64,000 nt of DNA from an uncultured Paracoccaceae bacterium (GCA_947499725.1 CANMPK010000005.1:1-64000); one strand, 5' to 3'. Counted from the stretch's first letter, positions 1 through 9,554 are shown. Made by a program: numbers and translations. Notes: generated from the sequence alone by a model not told the origin.

Positions 1-15
1 GCGATTCCAGTTGAG

Positions 16-73
16 GCGCGCGCTTAAGCGCGCCCAACAGGGCCCAGCTGGCGTTTACAAAAACGTCAGCGCT
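16..73. other. Two short inverted repeats downstream of flgL
   Basis: A GC-rich near-palindrome (GGCGCGC...GCGCGCC, about 16-36) is followed by a second hairpin (GCTGGCGTTT...AAACGTCAGC, one mismatch, about 50-73). The second abuts the flgL stop codon. There is no clear T-run on the flgL side, so they may be weak transcription barriers rather than a classical terminator. No gene is visible in bases 1-73. Confidence 0.35.
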
Positions 74-1159
74 TTATCCCAACCAATTCAGAATTGTCAG
101 TCCCGACAGACGGCTTGAAACGCTGTAGCTGGCTTGCAGCTGTGTTTCAAACGCGGTCATACGTGTCGCGGCCTCATAAGGATCAACGGACTCATAGGTG
201 TTGATCTGCGCCAATTGCACCTCTGAAATATCTTCCAGACGGGTGATCGCTGTGTCTACGATCTGCTGGTTAAAACCAATATTGGCAGAAATTTCCAAGG
301 TGTTTTCCATACCATCCGCGAGCGCTGTCACCACGCCATCCATCCAATCGGAATAGGCATCTGGGTCGGTCATAGTATCCAGATCAATCGCGGCCAACAT
401 GCCAAGGCCCTTGATGATATCCCGTAGCCCCGGATCATTCGCCTGCACGCCATATTCCAACGATTGGCCCAAATCGATACGCGCCGAGATACGTTCATTG
501 GTCGCACCGGTGCCATCTTCCAAAGGCGTGCCAGAGAAGAAGGTTGCTTCAAAGTTGAAGCTCGTATTCGTCGTGTAGGTGGATTGGAAAATCTGATCGA
601 GATCCGCAATCATCGTGGCCGCATCCGCCGCTGTATTAGGGCCTGTGCCAACGATGTTGTCGAACACCTCAGCCGGCGAAAACCCTGTATCGCTGTTGGT
701 TGCCGTCCAGCGCGTCATCGGCTGCACATCGCTCGTGATGCCGCCAAAAAGATGCTCGCCGTTAAAACTTGTGTTGAGAGTACCAACCACAATCTCAATC
801 GCCGCGCGCGCTTGCGCTTGCAGAGATTCCGACCCTGTCGTTTTGGATTCCTTGTTCAAAATCGCAGTCTGCAGCACGTCATCCACAGCATCGCGGATCG
901 CATCCACAGATGTCAGCATTGCGGACAGCTTATTCTCAAGGACTTCGTTTGATGTGATATAGGCCTGCGTGTTCTCTTCACGCGCGCGCATGGTGATCGC
1001 CACACCCGCCCGCGCGCCCAGATCATCAAACATATCCGCACGCCGACCGGTCGACAGCTCTTGCCCTGCTTTTTGCAGCTCAAGCGTCGCTTGGCTGACA
1101 TTGTTCTTTAAGAAATAGTTCGCCTGATAGCTGGAAATACGTGTCGACATCCAAGCCAT
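74..1159 (-). CDS. flgL: Flagellar hook-associated protein FlgL (HAP3)
   Basis: 361 aa. FlgL forms the junction between hook and filament and is exported through the flagellar type III apparatus. The N-terminal helical D0/D1 region (MSTRISSYQANYFLKNN... with the LSTGRRAD stretch) and the C-terminal helix (AFETQLQASYSVSSRLSGL) are typical of the flagellin/FlgL family, with a variable centre between them. The start at 1159 has a strong AGGAGGG site 6 nt upstream; an internal Met at residue 4 is possible. It is last in a leftward flgE-flgK-flgL run, 12 bases after flgK. flgI would be expected further left but lies outside the window. Confidence 0.88.
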   Translation of the reverse strand: MAWMSTRISSYQANYFLKNNVSQATLELQKAGQELSTGRRADMFDDLGARAGVAITMRAREENTQAYITSNEVLENKLSAMLTSVDAIRDAVDDVLQTAILNKESKTTGSESLQAQARAAIEIVVGTLNTSFNGEHLFGGITSDVQPMTRWTATNSDTGFSPAEVFDNIVGTGPNTAADAATMIADLDQIFQSTYTTNTSFNFEATFFSGTPLEDGTGATNERISARIDLGQSLEYGVQANDPGLRDIIKGLGMLAAIDLDTMTDPDAYSDWMDGVVTALADGMENTLEISANIGFNQQIVDTAITRLEDISEVQLAQINTYESVDPYEAATRMTAFETQLQASYSVSSRLSGLTILNWLG

Positions 1160-1171
1160 ATCAAACCCTCC

Positions 1172-2590
1172 TTATATCGCAGACAACAAGGTATCGAGCA
1201 TCTCGGATACCGCTGTCAGCATTTTGGAATTGGCGGCAAAGCTTTGTTCGATCAGCAAGAGGTTCTGCATCTCTTCGTCGATATTCACGCCTTCCACATT
1301 GGCGCGAGATGCATCGATCACCTCGGCGGCAGATCTTGCCGCGTTATAGTTTTGCTCGGCGCGCGTTGTTGCCAGGTTCTGAGCCGTCACCATCTCTGCA
1401 CCGTAGTCCGAGAGCGACACATCAGCATTGATGCCCGTTCCGACATCCGCGCCCATGTCGCCATTCAGCACATCAATCCACGCTTGAATCTGCGTCACAC
1501 TGCTGGCTTCCCCTGGACTGGTCGCCCCCAAGCCATCACGCACCAAATAGGCCGTGCCGCTGGTATTAGAGCTGAGCAAGTCATTCACATGCAAACGCGA
1601 GGCAAGCCCTTCAGTGTTGGCCGCATTAAACGCATTGCCATTGTCGGTAAACAAACCCGCCTGCCCAGCCGTCAAAGAGGCATCCGCACTCTCAAAGGCT
1701 TCGATCAGACCACGGGCATATTCATCCAATTGCAATTGGAACTGCGGGATGGTTTCATTCTTCAGAGCCGTGAAACCCGCCAAACTGCCGCTTTCGATCC
1801 CCCGAACACCGGTCTTGTTTGCTGTGATTTCCTGCGTGCCCGCATAAAGCGTGCCATCACCGGCGTTATAGGTCACGTCCTGCACCTGATCGCCTTCGAT
1901 CAATGCCGCCCCGCCTGTGGTGAAGACATTCACCCAGCCGTCGCTTGTATAGGTCACGCGAATATCCGTGATCCCCGAGATGTCATCCAGAACACCATCG
2001 ACCTGATCGAAATAAGCCGCAGATTCTAGCGTCCCCGCATCAAAATCACGCAGCCTGTGATTTAGGTTTTGCAGCTCGTACAGTTTCTCATTCAGCTCGG
2101 CGACTTCGTAGCGGATCTCCATATCCACATCAGAGCGCACGCTTGCCAACCGATCGCTGGCATCCCGAATGGTGCCCGCCAAGTCTTCTGCGGCAAAAAC
2201 CACACCCTGTTGTGCCGCACTCGAAGACGGCAGGTTCACAAGGGTTGTCAGCGAAGAGTTAAATGCCGCAAATTTTTCAGCAGGCGATGTACCGTCTCCG
2301 ACCTCCCCTAAGAATAGGGTATAGTCGCTCAGCCCTTCATGAATGGCTTGCTGTTCGGCCATCTTGGAATTTTCATTACGCGACATACGCGTCAGCGCAG
2401 TGTCCACCTCGCGCGAGATTTCGGCGATGTACACACCGCCTTCACCTGTGTTTGAACTCACCAGATGCGCTTCACGGCGCACGTAGCCCTCTGTCATAGA
2501 GTTGGCCACGTTGTCCGCTGTCACGCGAGACATCGCCTGTGTTGCTGATAGGCCAGAAGCCGCAGAATATAGAGCGCCAGATAGACTCAT
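1172..2590 (-). CDS. flgK: Flagellar hook-associated protein FlgK (HAP1)
   Basis: 472 aa. FlgK caps the hook and, with FlgL, joins the filament to it. The N-terminus (LYSAASGLSATQAMSRVTAD then NVANSMTEGYVRR) is the rod/hook-family signature. The C-terminus (INIDEEMQNLLLIEQSFAAN, ending in SEMLDTLLSAI) is the matching D0 helix seen in hook-family proteins. The length is normal for alphaproteobacterial FlgK. It sits between flgE (25 bases upstream) and flgL (12 bases downstream), so the three are probably one leftward operon. The start is supported by an AGGA about 9 nt upstream. Confidence 0.9.
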   Translation of the reverse strand: MSLSGALYSAASGLSATQAMSRVTADNVANSMTEGYVRREAHLVSSNTGEGGVYIAEISREVDTALTRMSRNENSKMAEQQAIHEGLSDYTLFLGEVGDGTSPAEKFAAFNSSLTTLVNLPSSSAAQQGVVFAAEDLAGTIRDASDRLASVRSDVDMEIRYEVAELNEKLYELQNLNHRLRDFDAGTLESAAYFDQVDGVLDDISGITDIRVTYTSDGWVNVFTTGGAALIEGDQVQDVTYNAGDGTLYAGTQEITANKTGVRGIESGSLAGFTALKNETIPQFQLQLDEYARGLIEAFESADASLTAGQAGLFTDNGNAFNAANTEGLASRLHVNDLLSSNTSGTAYLVRDGLGATSPGEASSVTQIQAWIDVLNGDMGADVGTGINADVSLSDYGAEMVTAQNLATTRAEQNYNAARSAAEVIDASRANVEGVNIDEEMQNLLLIEQSFAANSKMLTAVSEMLDTLLSAI

Positions 2591-2615
2591 TTAAGGGGTC
2601 CTAAGCTAAACCCGA

Positions 2616-3917
2616 TTATCGTTTCAGTCGGGTCGTCTCTTCCATCATTTCATCAACTGTGGTGATCACGGTCGCATTGGTCGAAAAGGCACGTTGCACT
2701 GTGATCAGATCAGTCATCTCTTCCGCGATATCCACGTTAGAGCCTTCCAAAGCGTAAGCATTGATGCCACCCGTAGAGCCAGAGTTCGCCTCAAGCGCGA
2801 AGAAGGCACCGGATTGCTGGGTGAGGCTATAGGCGTTGCCCTTTTCCTCACTCAGACCCGAAGGGTTATCTACGGTTGCCACTGGAATTTGATAAAGCGG
2901 ACGGCTGATGCCGTTGTCAAAGACGCCATACAACGTCCCCTCTTCGTCAATCTCTGTGCGGATCAATTCACCAACACTGGAGCCATCCCGCTCAAAGGAT
3001 TGGCTGAAGTCGCCTGCAAACTGGGTAATGCCCTCAAAGCTGCCCGGCTCGCCCAATCCAATCACGATGGCTTGTGGTGTTGTACCGTTGTCCAAAGTGA
3101 TCGTTGCTTCGCCGGTTGCTGTATCAAAAGCAAAGGCCGCCGGTGCTGTCGCCACAGAAGAGGCATTGGCATAGCTCGCCGGAGACCCGGCCAATGAGCC
3201 AGAGTCGTTAAACGTCACGTCCACAGACCCCATATCGGCGCCGTTTTGGTCAGCAATTGTCAGCGTCCATTGGTCTGACGTGCTAGACGGCTGCCAGCTA
3301 AAGGAAATCCGCTGGGTTTCGCCCAGACCTGTGAAAATTTCGGAAGATGTCACGAAAGGAGAGCCCGGTGTCGCCATACCGGTTTCTTCAGACGGCAGGT
3401 TGCCCACAACAGATGTTTCTGTTGTCGCTTCTGCGGAAAGGGAAATATTACCGACGTTCACCGTTTCCATAGAGCTAAACGAGCTGCGATCGATCTCGCC
3501 CAGCTCGCCATCAGCGTCATAAGGGAAGCCCGCCAGATAGAAACCAGCAGCGTTCTGCAGGTTACCGTCTTCATCGGCAACAAAGGCACCGGCCCGTGTG
3601 AGGTGATAATTGGTTTGCGTGGTCTCATCTGGGTTTACAGAAACAACAAAGAAACCATTGCCGCTGATCGCCATATCGGTTTCAGAGGTCGTGGAAATCA
3701 AGCCACCAGAGCTTTCGATATCCAGCTGTTCTTCGGCTTTAACAGCCAATACGCCAGACCCATTGCCACCAGAAGCCGTGGTGGTCACCATATGCGCAAA
3801 GCCGCGGCGATAACCGACGGTATTGGCGTTTGCGATGTTTTCCGAAATGCCGCCAACTGCAGTAGAATTGGCCTGCAGACCGCTGACACCCGTTTGAAGT
3901 GCGCTTGAAATTGACAT
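2616..3917 (-). CDS. flgE: Flagellar hook protein FlgE
   Basis: 433 aa. FlgE polymerises into the hook that links the rod to the filament. The sequence begins with the conserved D0 motif (LQTGVSGLQANSTAVGG, then NIANANTVGYRRG) and ends with DLITVQRAFSTNATVITTVD, the C-terminal hook-family motif. The middle carries the beta-rich FlgE D2 part (residues about 150-300). It is first in the leftward flgE-flgK-flgL run. About 140 bases of AT-rich DNA separate it from the preceding gene and contain two TTAA half-sites six bases apart (3974-3987), one base short of a standard CtrA box. Confidence 0.9.
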   Translation of the reverse strand: MSISSALQTGVSGLQANSTAVGGISENIANANTVGYRRGFAHMVTTTASGGNGSGVLAVKAEEQLDIESSGGLISTTSETDMAISGNGFFVVSVNPDETTQTNYHLTRAGAFVADEDGNLQNAAGFYLAGFPYDADGELGEIDRSSFSSMETVNVGNISLSAEATTETSVVGNLPSEETGMATPGSPFVTSSEIFTGLGETQRISFSWQPSSTSDQWTLTIADQNGADMGSVDVTFNDSGSLAGSPASYANASSVATAPAAFAFDTATGEATITLDNGTTPQAIVIGLGEPGSFEGITQFAGDFSQSFERDGSSVGELIRTEIDEEGTLYGVFDNGISRPLYQIPVATVDNPSGLSEEKGNAYSLTQQSGAFFALEANSGSTGGINAYALEGSNVDIAEEMTDLITVQRAFSTNATVITTVDEMMEETTRLKR

Positions 3918-4059
3918 TTTGCCGCCTCAGAGATTTTTTGTTGTTGTCTTTCCTTAAAGATACATCAAGGTCATTTAAGGAGAGTTAAAGAATAGGCAAA
4001 AATATCCACAAGGACAAAAATTATCCTTTTAAACAGCCCGTTTATCCATGAACTCTCGT

Positions 4060-5901
4060 TTAGAGACCAGACTTTGTTAGGCTCTCCAAGGACATTTGCA
4101 AACTATTCATGCGCTCTTCAGCGCCGTTTAGGGTCAGTGGAAAAACATCCGCTGGTTGCTGAATGATGCTTTCCGCAAGCTGCTGCCAGCCAACGGAATC
4201 CGTCAAACCAGGGAAAGATTTCACAACATCCTCTGCCGTATCTTGATCGCCAGAGCGGTGTGCCGCAATCAACAGATAGGTCGCATCCTCTACGGTGAAC
4301 AAACCGGGGTGCTCGGCCTTCAATCGCTTAAAGAATGTAATCGCCTCTGGCCATTCTTCGTTTTCCCAAAGGGCACGCGCCACATCCCGCAGATTGCCTT
4401 CGGTGGGCATTTTGACATGGGTCTTTAACAGCGCATCTTTTTCACCAAGCTGCGCAAACACGTCGGCGCGCAATAGATTCACGGCGTCTCGCTTCATCTG
4501 ATCTTCTGGAATCTGCAAGGACATCAGCAGGCTTTTGGCCATCTGCAACTGACCACCGGTTTCGTACGCCGTGGCCATCTTATACCGCAGGTCAAACTCG
4601 CGCGCTTCATCCTTCTTGCCCGGATAATAAATCGCCAGATCGCGGCGCAGATCAAGCGCACGCTGGTACTCTTGCGCAGCCAGAGCGGTCCCGCCGATCC
4701 CCAGCAAGTGGTCCCCCATACGTTCAACGTAATCAGGAAAGGCCTCGTAATACCGGAAGGCCGGCACCAAACGATAATGAGTTGTCAGCCAATCCGCCAA
4801 GGATAATTCCCCCGCGACGCCGCGGTTATACACTTCATCCAATGCAACAGAGGCGAGCGCCTCGGATTCCTTGGCCGCATCTGATCCAGGGAAACGCAGC
4901 ATGATGCGGCCATGAACCTTCAAGGCCTCTACACTATCGCGATTGGCTTGATACACCTCCGCCAGCGCTTCGAGGGTCTGAACCTCTAGGTAATCGCCCT
5001 TCCAAGCATCAGCACCAAACTCCAAAACATCTTTTGCAGCCAAAATGGCACCGCGCCCGCCATCTTCCAGCGCCATATCAGACAAAGCCAGCCGTGCCCG
5101 CGCTGCATAACGGTCCCACCCTTTGGCCGCCTTGAAATACGATGTCAAAGCCGTGCTTTCATTGCCCAACTTTTCAGCCGCACGCCCCCTGAGGAACATA
5201 CCCACCGAGGTGTCCGTCAGCTCTGGAAAATCATCCAGCAACCGCAAGGATTGCCGCGCCATTGCATCTGCGCCGCTTTCGATCATGGCTTCTGTCATCA
5301 AGGGCAAGATCGTGCGCGCCACAGGGCGGGTCTGATACATCAAGCCCAGCAAGCCGGGCTCTAAATTCGCCGTCAGCATTTGCGGATCACCCGTCGCGAC
5401 CCCTTGCAAGGCGGCCCAAAAGGCGCGGTCTGGTCGCGTTGATTGGCTGAGCGGTGAGTTCTCAAAATCCTCTACCGCCTGCCCTTCCAGCAACATCTGA
5501 GCATGTAATAGCGCGTTGTACCGGCGCTCCTGCAAAGGATTGGCAGGTTCGATCGCTTCAAGAACAGATCCGGCCTCATAGGTCATCATCTGGCCAAGGT
5601 AGATCTCAGCGGTATCCAACAAGACAGAGGTCGTTTCGATCCCATGTGCCTTGGACAGGGCATCCACTTGTGCCGTTAGGTTTTCATAAAACCGCTCTTC
5701 CGGCCAAGCCCGCAAATCCAGATCAAACAATTGCTGCACACCCGTGCGTGGCGCCTCGATACGCTCTGGCGCGGGCGCCGGAGCAGGCTGCACCACAGAA
5801 GGCTCAGGCGCCTCTTCGTCCGGAGAAGACGCCCCATTCAAAGACGAGGCAAAAGCCATGCCCGCCAGTGAAAGAACAAATGCCTGGGTGAACCGCGTCA
5901 T
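4060..5901 (-). CDS. Secreted helical-repeat (TPR-like) protein in the flagellar cluster
   Basis: 613 aa, not assigned to a named family. The N-terminus (TRFTQAFVLSLAGMAFASS) looks like a signal peptide and is followed by a Pro/Ala/Glu-rich linker (about residues 30-50). The rest is alpha-helical with many A/L/Y repeats resembling tetratricopeptide repeats (e.g. ALTSYFKAAKGWDRYAARA, AAQEYQRALDLRRDLAIYYP), so it is probably periplasmic. It lies between flgE and flgF, and a MotE-like protein is encoded at 57.6 kb. In rhizobia MotE chaperones the periplasmic stator protein MotC, so a MotC-like role is a guess from context only. The promoter region is shared with flgF. Confidence 0.6.
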   Translation of the reverse strand: MTRFTQAFVLSLAGMAFASSLNGASSPDEEAPEPSVVQPAPAPAPERIEAPRTGVQQLFDLDLRAWPEERFYENLTAQVDALSKAHGIETTSVLLDTAEIYLGQMMTYEAGSVLEAIEPANPLQERRYNALLHAQMLLEGQAVEDFENSPLSQSTRPDRAFWAALQGVATGDPQMLTANLEPGLLGLMYQTRPVARTILPLMTEAMIESGADAMARQSLRLLDDFPELTDTSVGMFLRGRAAEKLGNESTALTSYFKAAKGWDRYAARARLALSDMALEDGGRGAILAAKDVLEFGADAWKGDYLEVQTLEALAEVYQANRDSVEALKVHGRIMLRFPGSDAAKESEALASVALDEVYNRGVAGELSLADWLTTHYRLVPAFRYYEAFPDYVERMGDHLLGIGGTALAAQEYQRALDLRRDLAIYYPGKKDEAREFDLRYKMATAYETGGQLQMAKSLLMSLQIPEDQMKRDAVNLLRADVFAQLGEKDALLKTHVKMPTEGNLRDVARALWENEEWPEAITFFKRLKAEHPGLFTVEDATYLLIAAHRSGDQDTAEDVVKSFPGLTDSVGWQQLAESIIQQPADVFPLTLNGAEERMNSLQMSLESLTKSGL

Positions 5902-5905
5902 TCCG

Positions 5906-6020
5906 CCAAACTATCCTTGCCTATCCATAATTAAACCTTGTCTTAATCTTTATATTGATGGATAGTTAAACAAGCAATAACCAAGATTAAATGAAGCAGT
6001 TGTTCAAACTATTCTTGAAG
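5906..6020. promoter_or_regulatory. Divergent control region between the repeat-protein gene and flgF
   Basis: This AT-rich intergenic region holds two motifs repeated elsewhere in the cluster. At 5906-5928, CCAAACTATCCTTG is followed by CCTATCCAT; nearly the same block lies upstream of fliG at 51779. At 6005-6017 there is CAAACTATTCTTG. A one-mismatch CtrA-type box (TTAA-ACAAGCA-ATAAC) is at 5966-5981, 65 bases before flgF. The function of the CTATTCTTG motif is unknown. Confidence 0.4.
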
Positions 6021-6045
6021 ATTGAACAAAAACAAGGCGATCGGC

Positions 6046-6786
6046 ATGGGAACAACAAATTACGTCTCCCTTTCATTGGCGACTGCGTTGCAGCGCAGTC
6101 TAGATATGGCGGCCCACAACATGGCCAACGCCTCCACGGCTGGCTTCAAAACGAGCCACCCTGTCCTAGAAGCTGTTGATCCCACCAATTCCGGCAGCCC
6201 AACCGAAGCCATCAACTATGTGCAAGACAAGGGCATCTATATCGACCCGAGCCAAGGGTCGATGGTGGCCACCGGCAACACATTTGATATCGCCGTGTCG
6301 GGCGACGCTTGGCTTGGCTATGAATCGCCCGATGGCGGCGTGGCCTATGGCCGCGACGGGCGGCTGACCCTGAACAACGAAGGTCAGCTTGTCACCACAG
6401 GCGGCTCACCTATCGTGGATGTCAGCGGCACGCCCCTCACCATTCCGCAGGAAGCCGGCACCTCGGTCAGCATCGCCATCGACGGCACTGTGTCCGACCA
6501 AAACGGCGGCCTGATCGGGCAAATCGGCATGTTCGACGTTGGCAATCCAAGCCTGCTGGAGCCCATCGGCAATGGCCTGTTTGGCGCACCCAATGGCGTG
6601 AACCCCGGCCCAACAACGACCTCGACAATCGCGCAGGGCTACATCGAACAAAGCAACGTACAGCCCGTGGTCGAGATGATCCACCTGATGGATATCCAAC
6701 GCTCTTACGAGCGCGCCGTGAAGCTGATGAACAACGAAAACGAACTGACGAAACAGGCGATCGAACGACTGGGTCGTGTGGTCTGA
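6046..6786 (+). CDS. flgF: Flagellar basal-body rod protein FlgF
   Basis: 246 aa. FlgF is a proximal rod component. The N-terminus (SLATALQRSLDMAAHNMANA, then STAGFK) and the C-terminus (DIQRSYERAVKLMNNENELT) are the rod-family D0 halves. The ATG at 6046 is preferred over an upstream TTG at 6022 because the rod-family homology begins there and an AAGGCGA lies upstream. It is first in the rightward set flgF-flgG-flgA-flgH-fliL, with 36 bases before flgG. Confidence 0.88.
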   Translation: MGTTNYVSLSLATALQRSLDMAAHNMANASTAGFKTSHPVLEAVDPTNSGSPTEAINYVQDKGIYIDPSQGSMVATGNTFDIAVSGDAWLGYESPDGGVAYGRDGRLTLNNEGQLVTTGGSPIVDVSGTPLTIPQEAGTSVSIAIDGTVSDQNGGLIGQIGMFDVGNPSLLEPIGNGLFGAPNGVNPGPTTTSTIAQGYIEQSNVQPVVEMIHLMDIQRSYERAVKLMNNENELTKQAIERLGRVV

Positions 6787-6822
6787 TCTGCCCCACAAGG
6801 CAGGCAATAAAAGGACGAGGCA

Positions 6823-7608
6823 ATGAAAGCACTAGGTATCGCAGCAACAGGCATGATGGCGCAGCAAACCACGGTTGATGTCATCGCCAACAACATCGCC
6901 AACGCGAACACAACCGGCTTTAAATCCGGCCGCGCAGCCTTTCAGGATTTGGTCTACCAATCCATGGTCCAAGAAGGCGCGCCAACCTCTGCCAGCGGCA
7001 CAACCCGTCCAGTGGGCTTGAACGTTGGTCTGGGGGTCGAAGGCTCTGGCGTGATGCGCCTGAACACACAAGGCGGCTTGGTGCGCACCGACAATGAAAC
7101 AGACCTCGCCATTGAAGGCGACGGCTTCTTTGTGGTGAACCGTCCAGACGGCAGCTTGGCCTATACGCGCGACGGTAACTTTAGCCTCTCAGCCGAAGGT
7201 ACAATTGTCACCATCGATGGCTACGAAGTTGACCCTGGCATCACCGTTCCGGAACGAACGCGACAGCTTGAAATCAGCGCGACAGGCATCGTTTCCGCCT
7301 ATTTAGAAAATGAAAACACCCCAACAGAGCTGGGGCAACTGACACTGGCGACCTTTATCAACCAAGCTGGTATGAAGCCCATCGGGAACAACCTCTTGGA
7401 AGAAACCACCGCCTCTGGCGAGCCGATCACGGTAAACGCAGGGGATGCGGGGGTGGGGTTGATCAGCCAAGGTATGTTGGAAAATTCCAACGTCGATATC
7501 ATCGCGCAGATCACCGATTTGATTCAGGCCCAACGCGCCTACGAGATGAACTCGAAATCCATCGAAACCGCAGATGAGATGCTGCAAACCGCCAACCAGA
7601 TCAAGTAA
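6823..7608 (+). CDS. flgG: Flagellar distal rod protein FlgG
   Basis: 261 aa, the usual FlgG length. FlgG builds the distal rod that passes through the P and L rings. The start MKALGIAATGMMAQQTTVDV with NIANANTTGFKSGR, and the end AQRAYEMNSKSIETADEMLQ, are near-textbook FlgG. AAAGGACGAG precedes the ATG. The gene is followed after 3-6 bases by flgA, so co-translation is likely. Confidence 0.95.
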   Translation: MKALGIAATGMMAQQTTVDVIANNIANANTTGFKSGRAAFQDLVYQSMVQEGAPTSASGTTRPVGLNVGLGVEGSGVMRLNTQGGLVRTDNETDLAIEGDGFFVVNRPDGSLAYTRDGNFSLSAEGTIVTIDGYEVDPGITVPERTRQLEISATGIVSAYLENENTPTELGQLTLATFINQAGMKPIGNNLLEETTASGEPITVNAGDAGVGLISQGMLENSNVDIIAQITDLIQAQRAYEMNSKSIETADEMLQTANQIK

Positions 7609-7611
7609 CCC

Positions 7612-8280
7612 GTGATGCGTAACCTGTTATCCATTCTCTTCGCCCTTAGCGCCGCAACGTTCACCCTACCTGCGCAGGCAGCGCCGGTGGATCAGCTCGT
7701 CGCTGAGCGCAGCGAGTTAGAATATGGTGAGGTCTTGCCGCACAACGGCACCTTCGACATCCGCATTGCCGAAGGCGCGCCAGAGGAAGGCGAGTTTATC
7801 CGTGAATTTTGGATGGACCCAGACACCGGCCAGTTCATTGCAAACCTTGTAACGCCATCCGGCAACATAAAGCGTATTCAGGGCTTGGCGATTTTGAACG
7901 TCCCCGTACCTGTTGTGACACGACGCGTTCAACCAGATGAAATCGTGGCTTCAAGCGATATCAGAATGGTCGACATGCCTTGGGCTCGGGTACATGCCTT
8001 TGCCATCACCGATTACGACAAGCTGAACGGCATGCAGGTGCGCCGCATGCTTGTGCCCGGCCGCCCTGTGCACAATCAATCTGTGATCCCGCCCATCATC
8101 GTCTCGCGCGGTGAACGCGTGACCATCGAGCTGCAATACGGCCCGCTGCAACTGACCGCGAAAGGCAAAGCCATTTCCGACGCGCATTTGGGCCAAGAAC
8201 TTCGGGTTGTGAACCTGGCCAGCAATAAAACAATTACCGCCGTCGCACGGGCTGACGGCATCGTGGAGGCTCTCTTTTGA
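7612..8280 (+). CDS. flgA: Flagellar P-ring assembly chaperone FlgA
   Basis: 222 aa from GTG 7612, or 221 aa from ATG 7615; neither start is decisive. FlgA is a periplasmic chaperone for FlgI P-ring assembly. The sequence has a clear signal peptide (LLSILFALSAATFTLPAQA). The C-terminal half has a SAF-like domain (RRVQPDEIVASSDIRMVDMP, then GRPVHNQSVIPP and VTIELQYGPLQLTAKGKA) typical of FlgA. Its stop overlaps the flgH TTG start as TTGA. Confidence 0.88.
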   Translation: MMRNLLSILFALSAATFTLPAQAAPVDQLVAERSELEYGEVLPHNGTFDIRIAEGAPEEGEFIREFWMDPDTGQFIANLVTPSGNIKRIQGLAILNVPVPVVTRRVQPDEIVASSDIRMVDMPWARVHAFAITDYDKLNGMQVRRMLVPGRPVHNQSVIPPIIVSRGERVTIELQYGPLQLTAKGKAISDAHLGQELRVVNLASNKTITAVARADGIVEALF

Positions 8281-9068
8281 CCTGTCAGATGACACCAAAC
8301 ACCCGCACACATAAGCGGATCATCGGCACACTATCCTTGCTCGCGGCACTGGCTGTGTCAGGCTGCACGCAAGAATATAAAACACACCGGAATCCGCAGT
8401 TTTCCGAAATGGATCCGCAATTGGTCCCAGAGGTCAACCGCGTCAGCGTGCCTCTTCCGCAATCCGAGCCTATTCGCCGCCCACAGCGCGCCGAAGCCTC
8501 TAGCCTGTGGAGCAGTGGAACAAGCAGCTTCTTTGACGACCAACGCGCGGAAAACGTCGGCGACATTCTGACGGTTGTCATCAACATCGACGATGATGCC
8601 TCGCTATCGAACAACTCCAACCGCTCTCGGTCCGGTTCGCAAAACGTAGATTCCCCAGTGGCGCTTGGATATGGCGGTCAAATTCACAAAATTCTGCCGG
8701 GCGTCGGTTCAGAAGATCTTCCAGCCGGCGGCAGTATCATTGACCTTGGCAACACCTCTGCTTCTGCTGGTGCAGGCAGCATCAGCCGTAATGAAGCCAT
8801 CAACCTGCGGGTTGCAGCTTTGATCGTGAAAGCCCTGCCAAATGGCAACTTTGTCATCGCGGGTCGCCAAGAGGTTAAGGTGAACGCCGAACTGCGCGAA
8901 TTGCGTGTCGCGGGCATCATTCGACCCGAGGATATCAGCACGGCCAATACCGTGTCTTACGATAAGATCGCCGAAGCGCGCATCACCTATGGTGGCCGCG
9001 GTCAGATCTCTGTCGTGCAGCAGCCGCGCTACGGCGAAGACTTCCTCGAAGTGGTCCTCCCCTACTGA
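8277..9068 (+). CDS. flgH: Flagellar L-ring lipoprotein FlgH
   Basis: 263 aa. FlgH forms the outer-membrane L ring. A lipobox (LAVSGC) places the lipidated cysteine at residue 30 from the TTG start. Conserved FlgH segments follow: SLWSSGTSSFFDDQRAENVG, DILTVVINIDDDASLSNNSN and NGNFVIAGRQEVKVNAELR. A TTG start at 8277 is chosen because GGAGG (8265-8269) sits 7 nt upstream, while the next ATG (8289) is too far from it. The overlap with the flgA stop suggests coupled translation. Confidence 0.9.
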   Translation: MTCQMTPNTRTHKRIIGTLSLLAALAVSGCTQEYKTHRNPQFSEMDPQLVPEVNRVSVPLPQSEPIRRPQRAEASSLWSSGTSSFFDDQRAENVGDILTVVINIDDDASLSNNSNRSRSGSQNVDSPVALGYGGQIHKILPGVGSEDLPAGGSIIDLGNTSASAGAGSISRNEAINLRVAALIVKALPNGNFVIAGRQEVKVNAELRELRVAGIIRPEDISTANTVSYDKIAEARITYGGRGQISVVQQPRYGEDFLEVVLPY

Positions 9069-9077
9069 TCGGCTGAT

Positions 9078-9554
9078 ATGAAAAACATCATCATCATAGC
9101 GCTCGGCCCCTTAATTCTGGGGCCGGTCGGCTATTTTCTTGGAGGCATGATGGCGCCAGAGCCTGTGCCCGCCGAAGAAGAAGCCGAACCTTTAAAGGTG
9201 CATGTGGTCGAACAGGAAATCCTGTACAAAATGCCCATCGGGAAGTTCACCGTTCAGGTGCTGCAACCCCGTAGCATTTTGCACATTCTGATGGATGTCG
9301 ACGTCTATCTCGCCGGCGCGTCCGAGTTCGAACGCCTGAACGGTCTCGAAGGCCGGATGCGCCTGCGCGACTCCACCATTTCGATCATTTCAGACATGGC
9401 AGAAACCACGCTTTGGCTTGAAAAGGGCGAAGAAGAAGAGATCCACCAAGAAGAACTTGCCGAAGAAATCGTCCGCAAATTGCATCGCAATTTTGGCGCT
9501 GTACGCACCGCGCGGATCAACGAATTTAACTTCGCCAGAAGCCTGCGCCAATAA
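9078..9554 (+). CDS. fliL: FliL-family flagellar basal-body-associated protein (first copy)
   Basis: 158 aa with one N-terminal membrane helix (IIIIALGPLILGPVGYFLGG) and a periplasmic domain resembling FliL (VRKLHRNFGAVRTARINEF near the end). FliL associates with the stator around the basal body. A second, longer FliL-like protein is encoded at 55640 before fliM. The flgH-fliL order is also seen in rhizobia, and this copy may be the functional equivalent of theirs. It ends four bases from the convergent flgD stop. Confidence 0.7.
   Translation: MKNIIIIALGPLILGPVGYFLGGMMAPEPVPAEEEAEPLKVHVVEQEILYKMPIGKFTVQVLQPRSILHILMDVDVYLAGASEFERLNGLEGRMRLRDSTISIISDMAETTLWLEKGEEEEIHQEELAEEIVRKLHRNFGAVRTARINEFNFARSLRQ

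Noticed and set aside
3974..3987. TTAA-N6-TTAA before flgE as a CtrA box
   Set aside because: Spacing is six rather than seven bases. The similar pairs at 14242 and 18025 suggest AT-rich coincidence or a variant that cannot be judged here.
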